14,343 nt of DNA from CAZCFB01 sp964511535 (GTDB lineage Bacteria > Myxococcota_A > Polyangia > GCA-2747355 > CAZCFB01). The stretch lies in NCBI GenBank assembly GCA_964511535.1, contig CAZEFW010000192.1:1-14343 (forward strand), written 5' to 3'. Made by a program: the position numbers and the translations under genes. Shown here one piece after another: positions 4,745 to 11,866 of the stretch (position 1 is the stretch's first letter; every line of letters begins with the position of its first letter). Under the pieces are notes generated by a model. The model worked only from the letters and a program-made list of their open reading frames with translations. It searched no databases and had not been told where the DNA came from.

Positions 4745-7700
4745 ATGGCACGGCAATCTCGATACTTGGCAGCCTTGATCTTTGGAGCTTTGCTCCTGTG
4801 TCCTGCTGTGGAGGTGGGCGCCGGGGGGGCTACTCTGCAGCGGCTGAGGGTCCAGCAGGGCAAGGCTGGCGAGACCATCGTTCGGGTGGGGTTCAGCAGC
4901 AAGCCCTCGTTTTCGTTCTTCAAGCTGGAGGACCCGCCGCGGCTGGTGGTGGACATCTCCAATGCCTCGGTGGGCAAGGTTCCGCGCTGGAAGGATGTGG
5001 GCAGCTGGGCCGTGGCTCACCTGGAGGCGGCCTCGGTGAAGAACGGCGCCTGGTCCGGGGTGCGACTCTCCCTGGGTCTGCGCCGGGCCGTGGCCTCACG
5101 GGTGCGGCTCAATGGGCGTGAGCTGGTGATCCGGGTCCAGCCCCTGGAGCCGCCGCCTGCAGCCGCCGTGTCGCCGCGCGCTGTCCCCGCTGCCAGGGCC
5201 GCGCCGGCCCCGGCGCCGCCGGCCGTCGATCGCAAGGCCAGGGCCGAGCTGGCAAGGGCTCGTCAGGAGCTGGCCCAGCTGAAGGCCGAGGCCGCCGCGG
5301 CAGGGGCGCGCGCGCGCCAGGAGAAGGCCCTTCGCAACAAGGAGGCGCAGGCGGCCAGAGCGCGGCTGGCCCAGGAGATGGCCCTGCGCGACAGCGAGCT
5401 TCAGGCTGCCCAGGCCAAGCTCAAGGCGCTCCGGACCAAGCAGGCCCAGGACGCCGTGGCTGCCCGGGCCCAGCTGACCCGAGAGAAGACGCTGCGGGAG
5501 CAGGAAGCGCGCGCTGCCCGGCAGAAGCTGGCCCGCCTCGAGGCAGACGCGAAGAAGAAAGAGCGCGAGCGAAAGGCCGCCATGGCCCAGCTCGAGTCCG
5601 CGCGGGCCTCCGCGGGCAAGGAGCGCCAGACAGCAGCGCAGCTGAAAAAGAAGGCGGCAGAGACCGCGCGCCTCAAGGCTCGGCTCACCAGGCTGGAGGC
5701 CGAGGCCAGGCAGAGCGAGGCAGAGCGCCAGGCCGCTGTCGCGAGGCTGAGCAAGGCCCGGGCGGCGGAGCGGGCAGCCCGCGGCGAGGCGGCCAAGCTG
5801 CAGAGCAAGGAGTCTGCCCAGGCAGCGACGCTGCGCAAGCAGCTGGCCGCGGCGCAGGAGGCGGCGCGTGAGGCTGCGCGGCTCAAGGAGCAGCTGGCCG
5901 CTGCGCGCCAGGCGGCGCGTGAGGCTGCGCGGCTCAAGGAGCAGCTGGCTGCGGCGAAGGCGGCCGAGCGCAAGGCCAGGGGCAAGGCCTCCCGGCTGCA
6001 GAGCAAGGGCTCCTCCGAGGCTGCGCGGCTCAAGGAGCAGCTGGCCGCTGCGCGCCAGGCAGCGCAACAGGCAGCGCGGCTCAAGAAGAAGCTGGCGGCC
6101 TCCGAGGCCGCGGCGCGCAAGGCCCGGCGTCAACGCAAGTCCACCGAGGCCAAGCTGGCCCAGGCGCAGAAGCGCGCCGAGCAGGAGCGCAGGAAGCGGG
6201 ATCGCCTCAAGCTGGCCGACAGCGCCCGGCTGAAGGAGAAGGAGGCGGAGGCAGCGCGGCTCAAGAAGAACCTGGCGCGGCTCAAGCTCAAGACCCGCCA
6301 GGCGGAGGCGGACCGCGCAGCGGCGCGCGCCGCGCTCAAGAGGGCGCGCAAGAGCGCGAACAAGGAGCGCCAGCGCATGGCGCGGCTCAAGCAGTCCGAG
6401 GCCGAGGCCGCGCAGCTCAGAGCCAAGCTGGCCGAGCTGTCCGGGGCGGCCAGCAAGGCCAAGGCCGAGCGCGAGGTCGCCCTTGCCCAGCTGGCCCGGG
6501 CGCGTCGCAGCGCCAGCAAGGCGCAAAAACGCAGCGCCGAGCGGGCCCGCCACGAGGCCGACGCGGCGAGGCTGAAGGCGAAGCTGGGCCAGCTCTCCTC
6601 CGCGGCGCGCAGGGCCGAGGCCGACCGCTCCGCGGCCCTGGCCGAGCTCGGCAAGGCGCGGCTCCAGGCGTCCCGCGAGCGCACCAAGAGCAAGCGGCTG
6701 GAGAAGCAGCAGGCCGAGGCCGCGCGGCTCAAGCTGCGCCTGCAAGCCGTGGAGGCCGCGGCGCGCAAGGCCGAGGCGGAGCGCAAGGCGGCCGTGGATC
6801 AGGTGCGCACCATGCGGCAGCAGGCCCAGGCGGCACGTCAGGAGGCCGAGCAAGCCCGCCAGCAGGCGAAGCAGGCCAGGTCTGCAGCCACCGACGCCCA
6901 GAAGGAGCTCGCCCCCGCGCAGAAGGCCATCGCCGGCGCCCGCGCGCTGGAGAAGGAGAGCCGCAAGCGGGCAGGGGAGGCCGAGCGGGCGAGCAAGGCG
7001 GCCACGGCGCGCGCGGCAGAGGCCAGGTCGGCCCTGGGCAAGGCGCGCAAGATGCAGAAAGACGCGCAGCTGCAGCAGGCGCGCTATCGCACCCTGGCGC
7101 GCCAGGGGGAGCGTGACCGGCGCCTGGCCGTGCAGGTCAAGGAGGAGAAGGCGCGCGCCGAGGCGCTGGCGCTCAAGGCGAACAAGGCGCTGGCCCGGGC
7201 CAAGAAGATCCAGGGCGCGGCCAGGGAGCAGCAGGTGAAGGCCACCGAGCTTGCCCAGCGTTCGGAGCGAGACCGCGTCCGGCTCAAGCGGCTGGCCAGG
7301 GAAAAAGCCGAGGCCGAGCAGATGGCCCGTCGCGCTGCCGCCGCGCTGGCCGCCGCGCGCAAGGCGAGCCGCACCCGGCGCGCAGCCGAGATTCGCGCCA
7401 CCGACGAGCTGGAGCGCAAGGCCGCCCGCCTGGCGAGCCGGGTGGACCGGGAAGAGGCGGTCACCCTGTCGCTGCAGACCAAGGCGCGCCAGGCGGAGCA
7501 GGAGGCCGAGCGGTCCCGCCAGGCCGCGGAGACCGCCCGCCGCGAGGTGGCCGAGCTGAAGACGGCCATGAGCTCGGCGAAACGCGAGCTGGCCGAGGCG
7601 AACCAGATCAAGGCCAGCGCGGCAGCCTCCCTGAGCCGCGCCGCGGAGATGCGCAAACAGGCCCGGACGCTGTTCGCGCGGGCGGCCCGGGCCCAGGAGG

Positions 7701-8647
7701 CCGCGCGCAAGGCCCGCGCCCAGGCCAGCGCCGCCCAGGCCTCCAGCCGGGCCAGGGTGCGCAGCAAGGTGTCCCGGCTGCGCAAGCAGGCCGCCGACGC
7801 TCAGCTCGAGGCGGATCGCCTGCGCGCCGAGGCGAAGCAGGCGACCTCCCTGGCCAACACCGCCCGCGCCGACGCGCAGCGAGCCAGAGCCGAGAGCGCC
7901 TCGTCCGGGGAGCGGACCGCCCTGCTCAAAGAGGCCCGCACCCGTGAGAAGTCGGCCCTCGCCGAGGCGGCCCGCGTCAAAAAGCGCGCCCGGAGCCAGC
8001 GCGCCGCGGCCAGCCGCGCGCTGGCGCAGCTGAAGCGCTCCCGCGAGGAGGCGGTGGCGCTGCAGCAAGAGATCGTCACGGCCCGGGCAGAGACGGCCCA
8101 GCTCCGCATCGAGGCGTCCCAGGCGCGCAGCGAGGTGGCCAAGCAGCGGGAGGCCGCGCGGCAGGCGCGCCAGCAGGCCCAGCAGGCGCTGGCCCGGGTG
8201 AAGCGCGAGCGCACCGAGGAGGCGAAGGCGGCCAGGCGCAGGGCGGCCGAACGGGCCAAGGCGTGGAGCCCCGCGCGCAAGACCACCACCGCCCACCCGG
8301 TCAAATCCCCGCGCGCCGAAAAGCCGGTGGTCGTGGACCCCACCTCCTGGCGCCCCGTGTTCCACCGGTCCAAGGGCAAGGAGAAGGTGGTCATCCCCCT
8401 GGGCGGGACCTCCCGCTACCGGCTGGAGGGCACCTGGGACCGCACAGAGGTGCTCTTCACCCGCAGCTCGCGGGTGCGCGGCGCCACCCTGACCACCAAC
8501 GGCGAGGTCGTCTCCCTGGTGTCGACCATCCCGCTGTCCTACGGCAACGTCCGGGTGGTGGTTGAGCTGAGCCGCCCCGCGCGGCCGCTGGAGAAGCTGG
8601 TGCGCAAGGGGGACCGGACCTACCTGATCCTGACCTACCTGCGGTGA
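4745..8647 (+). CDS. Secreted AMIN-domain protein with a ~1000-residue Ala/Arg/Lys/Glu coiled coil
   Basis: From ATG 4745 the protein has 1300 residues. Residues 1-26 form a signal peptide (basic start, LAALIFGALLLC core, likely cleavage after VGA), so it should leave the cytoplasm. Residues ~29-132 look like an AMIN domain: alternating short hydrophobic strands around FSFFKLEDPPRLVVDISNA, close to the FxLxxPxRLVVD signature. AMIN domains occur in the amidase AmiC and in PilQ secretins and bind the cell wall. Residues ~160-1172 are almost only Ala, Arg, Lys, Glu, Gln and Leu in heptad-like order, predicting uninterrupted helix. Residues ~1195-1300 (from DPTSWRPVF) form a beta-rich, AMIN-like C-terminal domain. 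An in-frame GTG at 4709 would add 12 residues before the signal peptide and lies upstream of the likely transcription start, so I reject it. Its stop codon overlaps the ATG of the glycosyltransferase-like gene. Function unknown; probably an envelope structural protein. Confidence 0.85.
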   Translation: MARQSRYLAALIFGALLLCPAVEVGAGGATLQRLRVQQGKAGETIVRVGFSSKPSFSFFKLEDPPRLVVDISNASVGKVPRWKDVGSWAVAHLEAASVKNGAWSGVRLSLGLRRAVASRVRLNGRELVIRVQPLEPPPAAAVSPRAVPAARAAPAPAPPAVDRKARAELARARQELAQLKAEAAAAGARARQEKALRNKEAQAARARLAQEMALRDSELQAAQAKLKALRTKQAQDAVAARAQLTREKTLREQEARAARQKLARLEADAKKKERERKAAMAQLESARASAGKERQTAAQLKKKAAETARLKARLTRLEAEARQSEAERQAAVARLSKARAAERAARGEAAKLQSKESAQAATLRKQLAAAQEAAREAARLKEQLAAARQAAREAARLKEQLAAAKAAERKARGKASRLQSKGSSEAARLKEQLAAARQAAQQAARLKKKLAASEAAARKARRQRKSTEAKLAQAQKRAEQERRKRDRLKLADSARLKEKEAEAARLKKNLARLKLKTRQAEADRAAARAALKRARKSANKERQRMARLKQSEAEAAQLRAKLAELSGAASKAKAEREVALAQLARARRSASKAQKRSAERARHEADAARLKAKLGQLSSAARRAEADRSAALAELGKARLQASRERTKSKRLEKQQAEAARLKLRLQAVEAAARKAEAERKAAVDQVRTMRQQAQAARQEAEQARQQAKQARSAATDAQKELAPAQKAIAGARALEKESRKRAGEAERASKAATARAAEARSALGKARKMQKDAQLQQARYRTLARQGERDRRLAVQVKEEKARAEALALKANKALARAKKIQGAAREQQVKATELAQRSERDRVRLKRLAREKAEAEQMARRAAAALAAARKASRTRRAAEIRATDELERKAARLASRVDREEAVTLSLQTKARQAEQEAERSRQAAETARREVAELKTAMSSAKRELAEANQIKASAAASLSRAAEMRKQARTLFARAARAQEAARKARAQASAAQASSRARVRSKVSRLRKQAADAQLEADRLRAEAKQATSLANTARADAQRARAESASSGERTALLKEARTREKSALAEAARVKKRARSQRAAASRALAQLKRSREEAVALQQEIVTARAETAQLRIEASQARSEVAKQREAARQARQQAQQALARVKRERTEEAKAARRRAAERAKAWSPARKTTTAHPVKSPRAEKPVVVDPTSWRPVFHRSKGKEKVVIPLGGTSRYRLEGTWDRTEVLFTRSSRVRGATLTTNGEVVSLVSTIPLSYGNVRVVVELSRPARPLEKLVRKGDRTYLILTYLR
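5860..6060 (+). repeat. Internal 51-bp repeats within the coiled-coil coding region
   Basis: A 17-codon block encoding REAARLKEQLAAARQAA occurs at about 5867 and again 51 bases later (about 5918), ending KAA in the second copy. A third copy, SEAARLKEQLAAARQAA, begins near 6014. Nucleotide identity is very high across GAGGCTGCGCGGCTCAAGGA. This shows that the coiled coil grew, at least in part, by in-frame tandem duplication. Similar but more diverged RLKxxLA blocks continue through the gene. Confidence 0.75.
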
Positions 8648-10182
8648 TGAGCGCCGCCGCCAGCGTGCAGCCAGAGCAGGAGCCATCCCACGGGGCAGCC
8701 GCCCCGGCGCCGGGCAGCCTGCGCCATGATCTGCTCTGGGCCACGGGCATCCTGCTGCTCAACTTCGCGGTCCTCTCCGCGCACATCTTCAGCCACGAGC
8801 GCCTGGCCGGCATCGACGGCATGTACCACCTGCGCATGGCGCAGCTGTACCTGGAGCGCGGCATCTTCACCGACTTCCCGTGGATGCAGCACGCGTTCAC
8901 CCGGGAGTTCTGGGTGGACCACCACCTGCTGTACCACCTGCTGCTGATCCCGCTGACGGTGATGGACCTGATGGAGGCCCAGCGGTGGGCCGGGGCCATC
9001 ATGGGCGCCCTCGCCCTGACCGCCTGCTCGCTGTACCTGCTGCGCCTGGGCGTCGGGCGCGTGTGGGCCTTCGCGCCCCTGCTGCTGCTGTCGTCGGACC
9101 AGTTCCTGTTCCGCATGATGCTGGCCCGGTCCATGTCCCTGGGGGTCATCTTCATCGTGGCGGTGCTCTACTTGCTCGAGCGCCGCCGTTGGTGGGGGCT
9201 GCTGGTGGCCAGCTTCCTGTTCATGTGGAGCTACCACGCGGCGGTCATCATCGCGCCCCTTGCAATGGCCACAGTGGTGATGGTCCGGGTCCTGGAGGGC
9301 AGGTGGGACCTGCGGCCGCTGCTCTACGGGTGCGCGGGCCTGATCCTGGGGCTCACGGTGAACCCTTTCTTCCCCGACTCCTTCCGGTTCCTGTGGTTCC
9401 ACGTGCTGCCGTTGCTGCGCATGGCACTCGGCGAGCAGGGGCCGGTGCCGGCGCAGTACCTGCCCACCGTGGCCGAGTGGGGGGCGCTGCGCCCCTGGAC
9501 CTGGATCACCGCGGCGGTCCCGGCGCTCGTGGCAGGGCTGGCCGTGCCGCTGGCCTGCTTGCCTGGGCGCCGCCAGTGGCCTGCGGGCTTGTGGGTCCTG
9601 TGCGGGACGGCGGCAGCGGGCCTGGCCGCCTCCTTCATCTCGGTGCGCGCGTTCGAGTACACCGTGCCGCTCGCCTTCCTGGGCGCCGCGCGGGTGCTGC
9701 ACGCCTCGCCCCCGGCCTGGCCCCGTCGCTGGCGCAGGGCCGCTGCGGGCGCTGCCCTGGCCCTGCTGCTCGGGTTCGGGGCCGCGTACCACGCGGACCT
9801 GAGCGACGATTTCCGCATCGATCCCACGCCGGTCAAGGCGGCCGCGGCGTGGCTGGAGCGCAACACCCCGGCCGGTTCGACGGTGTTCAACGCCGACTAC
9901 ACCCTCTGGTCCTACCTGTTCATGTACAACACCCACAACACCTACGTGCTGGGCTACAACCCGCTGTGGCTGTTTACCTGGGACCGCGAGAGGTACCTGA
10001 TCTACCGCGCCGTGGGCGCCGGCCACGGTCGAAGGCCGGTGGACGCCATCCGCGACTATTTCGGCTGTCAGTACGCCATCGTGCTGCCCTGGGACCGCGG
10101 TCTGCTTCGCCGCCTACAAGAATCGCCCCGCGCCCGCCGGGTCTATGGCGACCCCCACGCGCTGATCTATCGTGTAGATTAA
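8647..10182 (+). CDS. Polytopic membrane protein, GT-C-type glycosyltransferase-like
   Basis: The 511-residue protein begins with a hydrophilic tail, then a transmembrane helix (~29-48) and a first external loop containing GIDGMYHLRMAQLYLERG (Asp57, His61, Arg63). About ten further hydrophobic segments run to residue ~380, and a soluble C-terminal domain of ~125 residues starts near FRIDPTPVKAAAAWLERNTP. An acidic residue in the first loop, many helices and a C-terminal extracytoplasmic domain are the plan of GT-C enzymes (STT3/PglB, ArnT/PMT and relatives). These transfer sugars from lipid carriers on the outer face of the membrane; Asp57 is the best catalytic candidate. Exact family and substrate are not clear from reading. 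The ATG overlaps the previous stop by one base (TGATG), so the protein is probably made together with the AMIN coiled-coil protein, a possible substrate or partner. An in-frame GTG at 8644 is less likely. Confidence 0.75.
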   Translation: MSAAASVQPEQEPSHGAAAPAPGSLRHDLLWATGILLLNFAVLSAHIFSHERLAGIDGMYHLRMAQLYLERGIFTDFPWMQHAFTREFWVDHHLLYHLLLIPLTVMDLMEAQRWAGAIMGALALTACSLYLLRLGVGRVWAFAPLLLLSSDQFLFRMMLARSMSLGVIFIVAVLYLLERRRWWGLLVASFLFMWSYHAAVIIAPLAMATVVMVRVLEGRWDLRPLLYGCAGLILGLTVNPFFPDSFRFLWFHVLPLLRMALGEQGPVPAQYLPTVAEWGALRPWTWITAAVPALVAGLAVPLACLPGRRQWPAGLWVLCGTAAAGLAASFISVRAFEYTVPLAFLGAARVLHASPPAWPRRWRRAAAGAALALLLGFGAAYHADLSDDFRIDPTPVKAAAAWLERNTPAGSTVFNADYTLWSYLFMYNTHNTYVLGYNPLWLFTWDRERYLIYRAVGAGHGRRPVDAIRDYFGCQYAIVLPWDRGLLRRLQESPRARRVYGDPHALIYRVD

Positions 10183-10215
10183 TCAGCCAATCCGGTTACC
10201 ATGTGCGACTCAATC

Positions 10216-10224
10216 GGAGGAGGA
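10216..10224 (+). promoter_or_regulatory. Strong ribosome binding site of the PLP-enzyme gene
   Basis: GGAGGAGGA ends 7 bases before ATG 10232, one of the best Shine-Dalgarno matches in the window. Only 49 bases separate this gene from the previous stop. Read-through from the AMIN/GT-C pair is possible, since no terminator or clear promoter is seen in the gap. Confidence 0.65.
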
Positions 10225-10231
10225 CAAACCG

Positions 10232-11692
10232 ATGCGTGTAATCGATCAGATCAACGAGGCGGTGCTGGAAAAGACCGCGGCGCTCTGCAAGGAGCGCAAC
10301 ATCGTCATCCCGACCTTTGCCCAGCAGAAAGATCCTTCGAAGGTGCCGGAGGTGATCAGAGAGCGCCTCAAGCAGGTGGGGCTGTGGGATGTGGATCCGG
10401 TCAACCTGTTCCGCATCACCTGGAAGAACGAGCCGAAGGAGCGCGGCGGGCTCTACGGCGACGGCAACTGGGTCGAGTTCCCGCCTGAGCTCACCGGGGT
10501 TCCGGCGCGCATCGTCGGGCTGGTGGGCAAGTACTTCCCCACCGGGGCGCACAAGGTTGGCGCCGGGTTCGGCTGCCTGGTGCCGCGCCTGGTCTCCGGG
10601 AACTTCGACCCCGCGTCTCAGAAGGCCGTGTGGCCCTCCACGGGCAACTACTGCCGGGGCGGCGCCTTCGACAGCGCGCTGTTGGGTTGCACCGCGGTGG
10701 CCATCCTCCCCGAGGAGATGAGCCAGGAGCGCTTCACCTGGCTGGAGGAGATAGGCGCCGAGGTCATCGCCACGCCGGGATGCGAGTCGAACGTCAAGGA
10801 GATCTACGACAAGTGCTGGGAGATCAAGCGGACCCGGCATGACTGCGTGATCTTCAATCAGTTCGAGGAGTTCGGGAACCCGATCTGGCACTACCACCTG
10901 ACCGGCGGAATCATCGAGGAGATCTTCAACCGGATCAAGGCGCCGGGCAGCCGGCTGTCGGGTTATGTCTCGGCCACCGGGTCCGCCGGCACCATCGCCG
11001 CGGGCGACTACCTCCGCACGCGCTTCCCGCTGCTGCGGGTGGTGGCCACCGAGGCCCTCCAGTGCCCGACCCTGCTCCAGTGTGGTTTCGGCGGCCATCG
11101 CATCGAGGGGATCGGCGACAAGCATGTGCCGTGGGTGCACAACGTCCGCAACACCGACATGGTCTCGGCCATCGATGATGAGCGGTGCCTGGCGCTGCTG
11201 AGGCTGTTCAACGAGCCCGCGGGCCACGCTTTCCTGGACGGCCAGGGCCTGCCCTCCGGTCTGGTGGATCAGCTGCCGCTGCTCGGTATCTCCAGCATCT
11301 GCAACCTGGTGGCAGCCATCAAGGCGGCCCGCTACTACGAGATGGACGGCCGGGACATCATCTTCCTGCCCATGACCGACTCGGCGGACCTGTACCAGAG
11401 CCGCTTGCAGGAGATGAGAGCTGAGGCGGGGCCCTATTCGGGGCAGAAGGCCGGCATGGACTTCGCCCGCCACCTGGAGGGGATCGGCACCGACTACCTG
11501 CGGGAGCTGAACTTCTTCGACCGCAAGGCGTTGCACAACCTCAAGTACTTCACCTGGGTGGAGCAGCAGCAGCGCGAGGTGGAGGAGCTGCGCCAGCTCT
11601 GGGATCCGGATTTCTGGATCGAGACCTTCGCCCAGGTGGATGAGTGGGACCGGCTCATCACGCAATTCAACGAGCGTACAGGGCTGTCGTAG
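10232..11692 (+). CDS. PLP-dependent fold-type II enzyme, cysteine synthase / threonine synthase-like
   Basis: The 486-residue protein has the signature elements of the tryptophan-synthase-beta superfamily. Lys108 in FPTGAHKVGAGFG is the expected Schiff-base lysine. STGNYCRGGA (136-145) corresponds to the substrate-binding SGNTG loop, and ATGSAGTIAAG (248-258) corresponds to the glycine-rich loop that holds the PLP phosphate. It is longer than O-acetylserine sulfhydrylase (about 310 residues), with ~90 extra N-terminal residues and a C-terminal extension. The substrate loop also departs from the O-acetylserine enzymes. Similar ~480-residue proteins are generally annotated only as cysteine-synthase-family or PLP-dependent beta-subunit proteins, so the reaction (a beta-replacement, lyase or thiolase) is open. 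It is probably cytoplasmic. The sulfate-activation gene lies two genes downstream, compatible with sulfur amino-acid metabolism, but a kinase gene and a separate promoter intervene. Confidence 0.85.
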   Translation: MRVIDQINEAVLEKTAALCKERNIVIPTFAQQKDPSKVPEVIRERLKQVGLWDVDPVNLFRITWKNEPKERGGLYGDGNWVEFPPELTGVPARIVGLVGKYFPTGAHKVGAGFGCLVPRLVSGNFDPASQKAVWPSTGNYCRGGAFDSALLGCTAVAILPEEMSQERFTWLEEIGAEVIATPGCESNVKEIYDKCWEIKRTRHDCVIFNQFEEFGNPIWHYHLTGGIIEEIFNRIKAPGSRLSGYVSATGSAGTIAAGDYLRTRFPLLRVVATEALQCPTLLQCGFGGHRIEGIGDKHVPWVHNVRNTDMVSAIDDERCLALLRLFNEPAGHAFLDGQGLPSGLVDQLPLLGISSICNLVAAIKAARYYEMDGRDIIFLPMTDSADLYQSRLQEMRAEAGPYSGQKAGMDFARHLEGIGTDYLRELNFFDRKALHNLKYFTWVEQQQREVEELRQLWDPDFWIETFAQVDEWDRLITQFNERTGLS

Positions 11693-11866
11693 GGGATTTC
11701 GTTCAAGATCCCGTACGGTTGACGCGTTTCTTGACTTCTTGACTTCTGAAAAGCGTCCCCATTTCTTGGGGGATGGCGCGGATAATCTAACAGTCTTGAC
11801 TAATTATGTTAGGCCGCCACAATTCTCGGACCTGACCAGCCACGCACCAGGCAGGTGGAGTCCGAG
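11693..11866. other. Intergenic region with repeated TTGAC motifs before the kinase gene
   Basis: This 174-base gap is clearly more AT-rich than the genes beside it. It holds TTGACG at 11719, a perfect tandem 8-mer TTGACTTC-TTGACTTC at 11731-11746, GATAAT at 11781-11786 and TTGACT at 11796-11801. No pair has a -35/-10 spacing near 17, so the kinase promoter cannot be fixed. A weak GGGAT/ATCCC stem (11693-11712) follows the PLP gene stop and has no T-tract. Confidence 0.45.
11853..11860 (+). promoter_or_regulatory. Ribosome binding site that decides the kinase start
   Basis: AGGTGGAG ends 6 bases before ATG 11867. The competing upstream in-frame GTG at 11855 lies inside this purine-rich site, so ATG 11867 is preferred. 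Confidence 0.65.

Noticed and set aside
5096..8686. Very long open frame (~1196 codons) on the minus strand opposite the coiled-coil gene
   Set aside because: It is a by-product of GC-rich, Ala/Arg/Leu-biased coding on the plus strand. Its translation is Leu/Gly/Arg-rich with no domains, and the plus frame has a signal peptide and AMIN domain.
10196..11665. 489-codon minus-strand open frame opposite the PLP-enzyme gene
   Set aside because: The plus strand carries clear catalytic motifs and a strong ribosome binding site. The minus translation is His/Arg/Leu-rich noise.
11855..11866. GTG at 11855 as the kinase start
   Set aside because: It falls inside the AGGTGGAG ribosome binding site that serves ATG 11867.
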